DNA from: Epiperipatus broadwayi
Taxonomy: Eukaryota > Onychophora > Udeonychophora > Euonychophora > Peripatidae
Direction: 5' to 3'
Assembly: GCA_028023455.1 (NCBI GenBank)
Contig: JAQFVV010000001.1
Location: 22,773,401-22,837,400 of the forward strand
Length of the DNA: 64,000 nucleotides
The notes under the pieces were generated by a model. The model searched no databases. It saw nothing but the letters and a program-made list of their open reading frames with translations, and was not told where the DNA came from. The position numbers and the translations under genes are program-made. Within the stretch, counting starts at the first letter, position 1; every line of letters begins with the position of its first letter. Of this stretch, positions 23,180 through 35,285 are shown piece after piece.

Positions 23180-25430
23180 AGGGAATATTTATTACTAGTT
23201 TTTCATTACTAAAAAGATACTGTACCAATATAATATATAAGGCTATTATATATCTCAATTTATTGTGCAGTAAAAAAATTTTAATTTAAAAATACTTTGT
23301 AAGATTCTAAAAATAGGATGACAAAATCACAAGATCAATTTGTATGTTTTTTAGCTTGCTATATGTGATGTTATTTAATCTACTAGTGTAAAGAATTATC
23401 TTCACTGGATTGGTCAAGTAAATAAGTTTCCTAAAAAGAATAGATTACAATGAATAGTTAGTTATAATTGAGAAAGATGTTCTTTCTCCATAAAATAATA
23501 AAGAACCAGCATGTTATATATATATAATGGATATATTTACAATTCATGGATTGGTTTGCATAGACATTAGAAAACTAATCTTTGATTTTTATTCTTTGTC
23601 TATTTTTCCAATTAGAATGGTCATACTTGTTTACATATAGATGATTATAATGAACTTTAATATATAGCACATAATGGAAATGTAAGCAATTAATAGTTTC
23701 AATCAATATTAAAGTTTCTTAATCCTTCAGGTCATTAATATGATATGGCTAGAAAATCAAGAGTGCTGGATTAACAATAATGTGCCTGTGTTTAGAAATA
23801 ATGATGTTTTTACAACTCAGGAGTTTTGGTTTCTAAATATAAGTTATAAATGATTATGTTTAAAAACAATAAATTGAATACTAATATCTTGGTGTGATCA
23901 GTACCGAGATCTTATTTTTGCCTTTCAAAATGTAGTAATCAAATAGAGATATTTAGTTTATTATGTTTGTGCATACACTGTATATATAAAATATAAAAAT
24001 TACTGCAGTTAAAGTGATTTGTATTTTTAAAAACAATGATGCAATAAAAAATGTATAAAAAACAATAAATTCTGAGTACTGAAATACCTTGTTTTTAAAA
24101 TTAAGCATAATCTGCTTCTGCAGTTTTTTCAAAACTCAGCCTTAAAAATTGGAATGCTAGGAAATGAGATATATAAAATCATGTAAATAATGTACGTGTA
24201 AAAACATGAAAATGATAGCTAGGCAATGAAATATTTATGCTTATAGTTAGTGAAAATCCTATCTGTAAATGTGAATAAAATATATTTGGGATGATTAAAT
24301 TTCAAACTACATATTTATTGCATTAAATATTATAAACACTTATGCAAATTTAAATTGATATGATTAAACTTTGCTACCTAATTTACAAGGATGAAAAAAA
24401 GTGTAAACAGCATTAGGCATTAAAAACTCTAAATTTGGGAGTTATATTCCAAATTTAAAAAAGCCAATTCCAAATTAAGTAATAAAAATTTTGGTAACTA
24501 AATGTACACTTCTTGGAAAAAATAGGAATATCTAAATTATTATATTTAGTGTATAGATAAAATTCATCGATTTATATTGTTTACAATTATTTTCGATGAA
24601 TACGTTTACAATTATTAAATCTGTAAATGTACTAAATGTTCTGGCTATACAATTAAAAATTCTATGCATTATCAATAAAAACTGTGTTCCAGAATTGAAC
24701 ATTTATAATCTTTTATACATATAAAAATAGTTGTTCGTATATGTGTATTCTTTCTTGTGCTCCAGAGATGATAATCCTAAGTTTTAAAGACAGTAATAAG
24801 GATCTCATCACATTTCAATGAGGAATTGTAGTATTCCAAATTCATTTCAGATTTTAATTACTAACGAACATAAATCATTTACTAGTTCATTATATAAAAA
24901 AATTTTACTTTTTGAGGGGGTGAGTAGAAATTTACAATCAAATTTAAAAAAAATGCTAACATTAAATAAAATTCTCATAACAAATTTCACGAAAGCTGCT
25001 AGAGTTTTTTTCCAAATGTAATCACTTTAATTAAACAATTAGCTTTATTTAATTCAAACATTAGCAGAAAACAAATGAAATATATCTTATTAATGCCTTT
25101 AATCTACACGCAAATTTCATTAAAAAAAAGTATATCATTTAACCATTACTAATGGTTACTGTTTTAAATTTTATATTAAGACCATTAAGATATGCACGTA
25201 TTACTTCAATTAGGTACTATACCTGAAAACCTAGTTATGTTAAAAGTATAAAAAACTACTCTGATATTATGTATTAAAAAATGACTTGGGGAAGCCATTG
25301 TTTAAGACCGCAATTTTATTTTTAATAAATGACCCACTGATAAAAATTAAATATTTGTAGAAATAAAACTTTTAATATAAACAGATATTTTTGAAATATT
25401 AACTTAATAAATGATAAAATACTGGAAGAA
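23180..25430. other. Intron/intergenic sequence without recognised features
   Basis: AT-rich sequence between the hairpin element and the candidate promoter. Small open frames (for example 24818-25021 plus) have no protein-like composition. Nothing else seen. Confidence 0.5.
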
Positions 25431-25439
25431 CTACATTTA

Positions 25440-25960
25440 TATATTTCTATTTCTAGACAAGAATAAATTCTATTTAAGGTTGATCTCGAATCATTACCAT
25501 TAATAACGAGATAAATTTCGGTCCAGAACTTTCTTACCGTGATCCCTTGTTTACTCTCATAACTGCACGATTCAAAGCTCGTAGATAAACCAAAAATAAT
25601 TTCAAGCTTATAGAGCTTGTGAAAAGCATACACTTCCATTTTTTCTCTCTGATTTAACAGAGGTATGTATTAAATAAAATGAATAGTTTTTGTATGTGAA
25701 CTTTTTTTTTTTTACGCTTGCAATCGTTTCCATTGGATACTGTATTTTTATTTTTTATAAGGCTTTAGGAAAGGGGAGTTTGAAATTAAAAATCATCATT
25801 GGTTTTATATATTTTATTTAAAATGTACCTCAGATTTATAATTATTTATTAATGAAAAATATTTTCTTTTTTTCGCCACGTATCAAAATAACTTTTTTGA
25901 TAAATCGGCTTTTAATTTATTATAGTAAAGTATGTTAATTTTTGACGGTCCCAGCCCACG
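25440..25960. promoter_or_regulatory. Candidate shared divergent promoter and first exons of XPNPEP3 and ST13
   Basis: Seen: a local rise in G+C and CpG dinucleotides (about 14 CpGs by eye from 25488 to 25965) in CpG-poor surroundings. There is an ACTTCC (ETS-type) site near 25632, an inverted CCAAT box (CCATTGG) near 25730, and outward splice donors on both strands: CG/GTAAGAAAG on minus (exon end 25538) and AG/GTATGT on plus (exon end 25662). In the XPNPEP3 frame the minus candidate exon carries stops, so it would be 5' UTR, consistent with translation starting at 16730. The ST13 exon at 34273 needs an upstream exon, and this is the best-looking site. Inference only; no promoter element fixes a transcription start. 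Confidence 0.4.
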
Positions 25961-27129
25961 TTTTAAATATTACATTTTATGCAATAAAAATTATTTTATG
26001 TAAACGAAGATCTTGTATCCTATATTTTCTAAAAACATTGAACCAATTACGAATATTAATTAAATCCAGAAATTTTATAAATTATCTTTTATTTCTAATT
26101 ATATGCATAAATAGGTATTTTTGTTTATATTCAGTACGGTATATAATTTCACACTACTTTGGTAAGTTTTAAGCACTGCAATTTGGTATTTGAGTATAAA
26201 TTTATTTTAAATTATGAAATAGTTAACGTCGTAATTTTATTTAGTATCGACATTAATTAAAGCTAAAAGTAAAACTTTTGTTAATGATTAATATCTTAAT
26301 TCTTTAATTATAGTATTAATGTTAATATATATATTCTACCGGATTTTTAAGTAATGTATAAAGAAGTTAAAAATGGTCTAAAGGATCACTTTCAAAATAA
26401 GTAAGGGAAGTTTTAAGGATGTTATGAATAATGTGGAATAATAAAGTTCTATTATTCTATGTATTTTGGATTTATATTTTATTATCCCAGTTTACCAAAG
26501 CTTAAATTATCTCTGAACTATTATTTTTCATACTCATTATGATGACAAGCGCCTTTTTTTCCATTAGGAGAAAATGATCAATTGGTTTATTACAGAATAT
26601 TGAAAATAGAACAGTTTCTTGAATAATGTTGATTACATTATTTATCAAATTGTTTACTGCTTTTTGTGTATTAGAAATAAGGTGAAATTGCCATGAATTA
26701 CATTCTTTTTAAGTACATAATCAAATAGAATTTGAATCTTATATTCACCATAGATGTTTTTGCTTTTTTTAAAAGAAAAAAAGGAGGGGGGAATATAAAT
26801 ATATAGAAGTCACTGATATGTCTTATTAAGTTTAGGTGTTTATTCATTATTTAGGCTGCTTAATCTTCACAGAGTTTTCAAATATTATGTAACATCTCAT
26901 GTATTTTATGCAAATACAATTATATTACAAATCATTCAATATACTGGAATTGTTAGATGCATAAGTTAATTATTAGGACAAGTCAAGGAATAATAAACAT
27001 TGATGTATTCTGGATAATTGAAAAGACCAGAGACTATTTTAAAAGGTGTAATGTGCTTTATTAATTATCACTACAATTATTATTATGTAATATGAAATGT
27101 TTTTAGGAAAATAAGTGAACTAGAGTATT

Positions 27130-27480
27130 TCGTTAAGATGCATTTAAAATGGGATATGATTAAATAAACTGGTCTCACATTGGTAAAGAAGTTAAGATAG
27201 GGCTGCATACATATTCTGTTTGTATACTATGTACTGAGAAAATTACATTAGACAAAGACAAGTGTGGATTCAGGAATGTTGGACTAAACATCATCAATTT
27301 TTTTTTTTATGCTGATAATACAGTCCTTATAATTGATAATATAGCTCTGAAGACTCATGTGAAAAGATAAAAAAGTAAAAAGGTAGAATTACAGCTATAT
27401 AAAAAGAAGATAAAAATTAGAGAAACAAAATCAGAAGCTAATTTCATAATTAATAATGAAAGCATAGAAGTTGCTAACAG
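27130..27480 (+). mobile_element. LINE reverse-transcriptase fragment with degraded YADD box
   Basis: Plus frames read HIGKEVK (near 27180, from the IGKGVRQG block), then CGFRNVGLNIINFFYADNTV (about 27265-27325) where FYADN stands for the catalytic YADD, then ETKSEANFIINNESIEVANS and FCL near 27425-27490. The order is that of a non-LTR reverse transcriptase fingers/palm. A stop and a T run interrupt it. It would lie in the first intron of ST13 if the candidate promoter is right. Confidence 0.6.
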
Positions 27481-27504
27481 TTTTTGCCTCTGAATTATTC
27501 ACCT

Positions 27505-27640
27505 ATAACAAGATATGTCAGTTGGTTAGAGCTTTTGCCTTAAATTCGATATTCAAGAATCTAAAGGTGCGAGTCATTGTCACTCTGAAGATTCTTCATT
27601 GGGCAGAACAGGAATGTTAGAATTGTTTAAGTTGTAGTAC
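27505..27640 (+). mobile_element. tRNA-derived SINE
   Basis: Begins with a good A-box, TCAGTTGGTTAGAGC, and has GGTGCGAGTC where a B-box (GGTTCGAGTC) is expected about 35 bp on. It is followed by a non-tRNA body (ACTCTGAAGATTCTTCATTGG). It adjoins the LINE fragment. End not defined. Confidence 0.5.
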
Positions 27641-28969
27641 TTTCTATTGCTCTTAGAATGTGAGAGTTAGTCAATAAAAAAAGGCACATTTTAACTTCAT
27701 CTAATAAAGTCTTAAGAATATCGTCAGCAAAGAAAACTAACAAATTGATAATCAATCAAATGAGCAAAGTCAAATTATTTCATTTTAATCATATGAGATA
27801 AATTCATTTAAAAAATCTATAATGCTCTGGAAAATTGGGGTGAATGTAAAAAATAACTAGCTTTGAGATATTGGATATCATCATTACAATAATGAATGTG
27901 CTATTGAGATATCTGGAAAGCTATAATTGATCTAAATGCCATTTTTTGCCAAGAGTTGATATGGATTTAACAACAATGACTAATAATAAGCTGGCAAGTG
28001 CTATTATATGACAGTATGACTTTATGTTTTGAATCACTCTTAAATCTATTTTTCATGGGCATATGTAAATATTGTTTCTTTTTCTAATAAATTTTATCAT
28101 ATTAAAAGTATATAATTTAAATTATGTGTTAGTAAATGAAAAGTGTAATTTTTGTGATTAAATCAGTAAAACAACAATGTTAATTAATGTATCTTATTTT
28201 ATTTGATATAGATATATATAAAGTTGGCAATCGAATTTATCATTTTTTTTTTTTTAAAAAAAAAAGGTGATTTTACATTTTGTTTGAAGATTAATGATTT
28301 TTTTTGTATGTGTAAGAAAATAGACTCAAGAAAACATTACCATATTTTGAAATAACTTATTGAATATTAATTGTGCTCCACTAATGACAATACGTTTGTA
28401 AATTATATATCTAATGAAACATTCTTCAGCCAGTTTCCATTTGAGATGTTAAGTGAATATTTCATCAGAATTTGATGGTAAATTAATATAATTCATAATT
28501 CTATAGTCTATCAAATTATATAAAAAGTAATATTGAGAATCCTACAAATGTCTAATATATGTATAAGTTATTGAAGATTATTATTATAAAAAAAATCAAT
28601 TTTTGTGAAAGAAGAGTTTTAAGATGGATGGATAGTTCATTTATCAAAAAATAGTATTGCTTACATTGTTCATGAAATGAAAAGATCTATTATTGTCAAT
28701 GGGGTAACTTTTAACAATTGTTAGATTATATTTTAAAATTAAACAGCAGTGCAGAACTGAATATGTACACTTGAATTGTGGTTGATAAGCAGCATTAGAG
28801 AACTGGTTAATTGAAAAAGTATATTTCAGAGGATTTGAAATGCTATAGTATCTTTTTTGTTTTTATATTACAGTAGAATGAAAATTAAAAATATTCTGTT
28901 CAGTTATTATCTCATGGTTCTGAGTTTTGTTAATATCACTAACTTTATTTCATTAATATAAGTGCTGCC

Positions 28970-29130
28970 TTTTTTTGTTTGTTTGTTTGTTTTTTAGGTG
29001 ACTAGTAATAATTCTAGAATATGGCAATATTCTCTTGAAAATTGTCAGATGGATATTTTTTTGCTAGCTGGGATCGAACTAAGAACATTTGCTCACTTGT
29101 TGTTTGTAACACTGATTATTTGTTTATAAA
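28970..29130 (-). mobile_element. tRNA-derived SINE with a B-box
   Basis: The minus strand has AGCAAATGTTC then TTAGTTCGATCCCAGCTAGC (B-box GTTCGATCC) near 29090-29050, followed by a body and an A-rich tail with (AAAC)n, seen on plus as (GTTT)n at 28975-28995. Different family from the 7349 SINE. Confidence 0.5.
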
Positions 29131-29139
29131 TGATAGTTA

Positions 29140-32100
29140 ATAAAGTCATTATTTTTTATCAGGCCACTCTTTTTTAAATTATCTAATCTGAATGAAATCT
29201 CATTTAGTAAAAATTAACAATATAATCAATAACAATTTATTTATTATATATTATGCTTCTTAAAAACAACAACAAAAGAATACAAAACAAACCAGTTGAT
29301 AGAATTTTGAAATTTTCATGATATTAAATGCTAGAATAAATTTTTTAGACTAATTATAATCTTATATTAAAGAACACTATCAAGGCACTGAATATATTTT
29401 ATATAGAATGAAATCAATTGAGGATTTCACAAGAATCTAAACAATATATAACATTTTTATAATGATTTTTCATATTATTAAAAATCATTATGAGAAACAA
29501 ATAAAAAGATTAAAAGATTTGACCACATTTGTCAGACTAATTTCCATAATAATTATTTCTGTAATGGACATTCAGTAATAATTTAACAAAAACAAAATAT
29601 TTCAATTATTCAAATCTTATTATTACTTTGGAGAATGTAAATAAAAAATATCCAGTTTATGATATATTAAAAATAATAAAACTTCATATTTAATAGCTAT
29701 AAAAATTTACCAGTTGTACCAAGATACTACCAAATATTGAATGTAACATTCATTATTGAATATTTTATAATAAATGGGCAAAATTATTAATTAATTTGTT
29801 CATTTAATCAGTTGGTAATATTTGATAATGCAAATCATATCCTATTGTGTGACTGATCATAAATTGATTAATAGATAATTTTTATTTAAAAAATTTAAAG
29901 AAATATTTAAATTATATAACTATAGGAATTATTCAGATATCTTTTTTGCTATCTTTACATTTTGTTGCACAGTTTAAAATAAATAGTTATTTTGCAGCCA
30001 TTATCAAATACACAAGTATTTACATTTAATTCTCAGTTTTCAAGTAATAATTTATATGAAATAAACATTGTCATTTCATTATACTGCTAAATAAGTTAGA
30101 AAAATGTTTATTCTAAAATCAAAGATTATTTCAAACCTTTTTTCTTTTTCTTTTTTAATGATAAAAACAATTTTTTTTTTTGGATTTTTTTTAAAGACAT
30201 TTAAATTGATAGTTTCTTTGAATTTAAAACACTATTGATTCTTTTCAATTTGTGCATGTGATTGAACATTTAGTCTTACATCTCCCTCCGTAATGATTTC
30301 ATGATACATGAACTTAATAAATACATATTATCTCTGATTCTAGATTACAATATATGATTAATCTTTGATATTTTTTTTATTGGATCTCCATTAGATTCAA
30401 ATAGAAAAATCTAAGTTTATAAACATTAATTAAGAATAATTACATTGATGTGGAACCAATGGCTAAACATGTCATGAGGTCACACTTTTATATATAGGTA
30501 TTTTTTGATAGATACTTAAAAGTTACTATAATTTTCCTTTCATCAATGTTTTAAAAATAATGTATCCATGAAATATAATTGTTGCAAATGATTGCATTTG
30601 ATAGCATTATAAATCTTAGTAATTAATAAAGATGCTCTTATCTTCTGGCTTAAGAGGTCATTGAAAAAAATGAGAGTTGACCTAATGTTGAAATAGAGAG
30701 AATCCATAATATTTAAAAAGACTTTTCATTTGAATTATATAATTTGCAAACTAGATTAAAGGATTATAAGTTAGTATTATTTAGATATATCACTATTGCA
30801 AAAATGCCATAAAAATCTACTTGAATAACATATTTTTTTAAAAATGTTGTAGTAGTATTGATGATCAAAACATATGTCTTTATTTAAAACTATATCTTTG
30901 ATGAAAGGTCATTATTTTTTTAGTAGTCAACTAGGTAAACTCATTTGGTCTTTTATACAAATAGCATTTTAGCAAATATGATTTCATTACTTTTACTGGA
31001 ATGGTGCACTGGATATTAGAATGGTTAATGTCAAAGAGTGTAAACACATATTCTATTAAAAATTTTCAGATTAACAAATTGACGAAAGACTAAAATCAAC
31101 CAATGCAAAAATACCTTTTAGGCAGCAATCTTAAACTAGATGCCCACAGATATTCATTTATATAGATTCCTAAATATGAAAACATTTTTAATCTTTGTTT
31201 TCAAATGATTTTAATATGATTAAATATTTAATTTTTTTTAAAAAGCTACTGTTCATGATTTTATTTATTATTGAGTGAGATTTAGTTATTAAAATGCTTA
31301 TTGATAAATCCTGAAAATTAGTAGGAATATTTGTGAAAATAGAAGGAATAAATCTTTTTTATTGAGATCTGCCATACTGAAGATTATTCATTAATATTCT
31401 TGCACTATACAATTAAAAAAAAATTTCAAGGTCCATTTCTGATTTCTATATAATACTTGTAGTTAATAAGATATACTCATGAAGAAGTATTTATATATTT
31501 TTTCCAATGGCTAAAATAATGATGCCATTTGTGATTTCTCTTAAAACAGTAGGTATATAAATAGAAAACAAAGCAGGTAATGATGAAATTATTTGAGGAA
31601 GGTAAAAAAATTTTGTGCTTCAGATTATTTATTTTTAATATAGTTGATGATACCACATATATGAGCATGACATTCTTTGATTTGTTTTGCTAACATTGGA
31701 AATTATGATATAAAGCTATTTTAACATCCACTACATTATTGTGGTGTCTGATAAATTCTTATGTTTAACAGTACCACGTGATGGTTAACTAAAATATCAT
31801 GATATATTTAACTTCTTGAATTGTAAAGGGCAAATAAGTTTTATTGATATAAAAGGATTAAATTTACATATTATGGTTTTAGTAAAGATTTAGCATGTGT
31901 ATTTTCATTTGATAGAAATTTCAGCTGATAGATTCATGGAAAACTAACCTCTGGAATATTAACTATCATAAATATTAACTTGTTAATCTGATGGATATTA
32001 ATTAATATCTTAAAGTTCACAATTGGTGACTAGTTTGAAAATCTGAAATAGCTCAATTTACTGTAATATTTTTCATCCACGAATTGACTTTGTGTTGATT

Positions 32101-33130
32101 GTATTTTTTTAATAATTTCCAATTGTACTTTATTTATCACTTGAACAAATGACATATTTACACTCAATATTCTCCTAAGATAAGAATGTTAATAAATAAA
32201 AGCATAACTCATTTTTTTTAGTTCAAAAAATATGCATTTTATTTAAATTATTTTATTGCAGTGGTAAGTGATAATTGTCCTTGCTATGATTTGGAAGTTG
32301 GCATATTGATTTTTATTACATTCTTCAATATTTTAAATTTTAGCCTGCAATATAATGACTTGTAGAGTAATAGTATAGTTTACAAAAAAAAATCAAATAA
32401 TATGAGAAAGTTATATATCAGATTAACAAAATACATATTTTTTATTTTATTTTTTCAAGTAAAGTGAAAAAATAATGCAAAAAGAAATCTGTTTTACTTA
32501 AATATTTATTTATTGTCCAATAGAAATGATCTGATGGTGTATATTCAAATCGTATTTGTTAAAAAGAAATATAATGCATTTCAATATTTTTAAGAATATA
32601 ACATTTAGTAATATATGAAATTAAAGATTTGTGTTATGCACTTTTTTTTAATGCATCTAAATTGTAGTTATGATTAGATCAATAGGCATAGTAATGTTAT
32701 GTTCAAAGATTTTAGTCACTTCTTTAAATATATATTCATATTCTGTAATGAATATGGGCTAAAAATCATTAGTTTTGCAAACTTTTTTGACTTTTGTAAA
32801 GTAAAAGAATTATATAAAAGTGCAAAATATTTTTATTTATTAATGCAATAAAGGTAAAACTCCATTGTAGATGGTGTTCTTATCTTTAAAGTCATCTCAT
32901 TGCTCTACATCTTAAGGAAAGTTTTCTGAACATAGAATTATCTATTTAGCAGCATAGAATATCTACATGATATTCTATTAGGCAGATTGTTCTTTGACAT
33001 TTTCACTTTATCTATTTATTTTTTTTTTTTTTAGAAATTTTTATACATTTATCAACTTCTAATTTAATTCTGAAATTCATAATATTCCTAAAAGATATAA
33101 AGCTAAATTATTGTTTTATGATACAGATAA
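29140..33130. other. Long AT-rich stretch without recognised features
   Basis: Presumed ST13 first intron. I see no coding remnants, box-like motifs or clear repeats apart from homopolymer runs. The small open frame at 31668-31477 (minus) is not protein-like. Confidence 0.5.
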
Positions 33131-33134
33131 ACTA

Positions 33135-33340
33135 TACTGTGTTTTAAATGCAGAAATGAAGAACATAAATAATTATAATGTTATATTACTAATGGTTTTT
33201 ATGCAAAAAAATTTAATATGGCAAATAAATATAACTTTACTGTGTTTTAAATGCAGAAATGAAGAACATAAATAATTATAATGTTATTAAACTAATGGTT
33301 TTTATGCAAAAAAATTAAATATGGCAAATAAATATTTAAA
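33135..33340. repeat. Two-unit tandem repeat, 103-bp period
   Basis: TACTGTGTTTTAAATGCAGA starts units at 33135 and 33238; each unit runs through GGTTTTTATGCAAAAAAA and ATGGCAAATAAATAT with only a few differences. A recent local duplication. Confidence 0.85.
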
Positions 33341-33492
33341 AAAAAGGACCTTTATTATTTTTTTCTGATATTCTAAGTGCTGACTAATGTCTAAACAGAT
33401 AATTTGATGAATAAACAGTTTATATAGATATACACAAATTATGGAAAGATGGCAATCATGTTTAAGTATTGACATTTTGTAATTTAGATGTT

Positions 33493-33641
33493 AAATTGTA
33501 TTTTAATTAGTCAAGTGTTGTTAGCCAAGAAGTCATCGCAGCCACCTTGCAAGAAAGTAGTTGATTGCAGATGGTTGTGGGTTCGCCTCCCGGTCGATGC
33601 TATGACATATGGAAAAAAAATAAATAAATTGTATTTTAATT
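33493..33641 (+). mobile_element. SINE with perfect 16-bp target-site duplication
   Basis: AAATTGTATTTTAATT occurs at 33493-33508 and 33626-33641. The 117 bp between them hold a pol III B-box, GTGGGTTCGCCTCCCGG, near 33576-33592, a GC-rich body unlike the flanks, and an A-rich tail (GGAAAAAAAATAAAT). Perfect flanks argue for a fairly recent LINE-mediated insertion. Confidence 0.8.
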
Positions 33642-34292
33642 GTAAATAGAATGCTACAGGGAAGTGATGTAAATGTTGTAAGATAATTATAGCTAATATA
33701 TTTATAGATTTTCTTTTAGTTTCATTAAATTTTATAAAATTAATTCAATTTTTTATTTTGAATATATATAAAAAAATATATATGATAGATATTTAAATAG
33801 GAAATAGATTATTATATACATTATTTTCCCCTTATCTATGATTTCCATATCCATGGTTTCATTTATTCACAAATGAAAAAAAAATAGAAAATAAAATATT
33901 AAAAAATTAGAAATTAATAAAAAATAAATTTTATATTTTTTATATTTTAATTTTTTTGTTCACATTACTCAGTATTTGTATTCATGATTAAAAAAACGTA
34001 TAACATAGTTTGCTATTGTCCATGATATGGATTGAAACCAAATATGGATAATGGGAAAAGGGAAGATTATTTTATATATGTTTTATAATTCTTTCATCAA
34101 TATAATGGAAGATTTTTTAGGAATTGTATGAACATTTAAATATCATTAATAATATTGTAAATTGGTAATGTGATTTTTCAAACATACTTGAGGTCATGTG
34201 ACCAATTTATTTTCATAATTAAATTATCTCTAATGTTATATGAATTTATATATGTTCTTTTTTTTTTTTTAGGTTATTGAAACTGATTTATA

Positions 34293-34414
34293 ATGGCTTC
34301 CAAAATGAATTATGAGCAAATTAATCTCTTAAAAGAATTTGTGAGCCTTTGTCAGGCTAATCCCACAATACTTCATATATCTGAATTAGAATTTTTTCGA
34401 ACTTGGTTAACTAG
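34293..34414 (+). CDS. ST13: ST13/HIP first coding exon (N-terminal dimerisation segment)
   Basis: Start of the Hsc70-interacting protein HIP, a cytosolic co-chaperone that binds the Hsp70 ATPase domain and slows ADP release. The exon begins at 34273 after a long T tract and AG, so a non-coding first exon must lie upstream; the donor is CTAG/GTAAGT after 34414. It codes for 40 residues plus two bases. NYEQINLLKEFVSLC and FFRTWLT match the conserved HIP N-terminal helix pair, which mediates dimerisation. Two ATGs are in frame: 34293 (A at -3, G at +4, strong context) and 34305. The second lines up exactly with the human start by length, so either may be used; I chose the first. A Penelope remnant starts soon after the donor. 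Confidence 0.93.
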
Positions 34415-34429
34415 GTAAGTAATTAATGT

Positions 34430-35036
34430 TAGCCTTGAATGAAGATGAAGCATTTGAACAGAAATTGGAAGTTAAGAATGATTATGTTAATATGGACTAA
34501 AAAGGAAAAGATATTAAAAAGATTGTTAGAAATAAAAATAATACAAAAGATAGTATAAGACATGTATATGCAAATAGGAAGTGAATTCCAATTCCATATT
34601 CAGAACATTTATATAAGACATTGATAAAAAGAAAAGTTACCTGATGATGTTAAAATAGGATGGAAAAATATTAAATCTTTACGGAAATGGATTTGTAATG
34701 CAAAAAAGATGGGTAATATTAAAAATAGGATAGCTAACAAATTAGTTGCGAATTTCGCAATATGATATACATAGGTCAGACAGTAAAGACTCCCATTGAA
34801 AGAGGTAATGAGTATGATAGGGCAATTAACAGAAAGGATATAAGATCAGGGCCATATACATTTTTTGAATAATGGACATAAACTGAATTGTGTAAAAAAT
34901 ATTCAGGTAATAAAGTATATTAGAGATTACAAAAAAAAAAAATATGAAACTATAGTCAAGAAAATTTAAGCAAAGATCAAGCACAACTAGAGAAGAAATA
35001 GGCATTGTTAAATTATTGGAAACTTTAGTGTTATAA
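34430..35036 (+). mobile_element. Penelope-like element remnant with GIY-YIG endonuclease
   Basis: Starts within a few tens of bases of the ST13 donor at 34415. The clearest part is 34747-35036: NMIYIGQTVKTPIERGNEYD, AINRKDIRSGPYTFF, then after one frame change NNGHKLNCVKN and finally FKQRSSTTREEIGIVKLLE before a stop at 35034-35036. YIGQT and the spaced arginine are the GIY-YIG nuclease signature that Penelope-like reverse transcriptases carry at their C-terminus. Upstream (34440-34745) are decayed linker traces such as GWKNIKSLRKW. Frameshifts and stops make it non-functional. Confidence 0.75.
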
Positions 35037-35285
35037 TTTAAAACATTTTTTAGATTATTTTATAAATATATATATTATTTAAAAAAAAAGAAAGAAATTG
35101 TGATAAGTTTAATCCTTCTTATGTACATGTATGTATTTTAATAATTATATTTATTGTAATATAAATAATGTCCATTGGGTGGAATTGCGAAGGATATTTG
35201 ATCATGTGATTTTGTACAAATATCATGATAAGGTTACATTAAGGAATGAAAGCCCAGTTGATGTATTAGATAATTTTTTTATTTA

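Noticed and set aside
25322-25639. 105-codon minus open frame as a gene
   Set aside because: Composition is not protein-like past 25537, where a good splice donor lies; at most it is part of a 5' UTR exon, and its frame does not join the XPNPEP3 frame.
27505-27580. Functional tRNA gene
   Set aside because: A-box is good but the acceptor stem does not pair and the B-box is altered; it continues into a SINE-like body.
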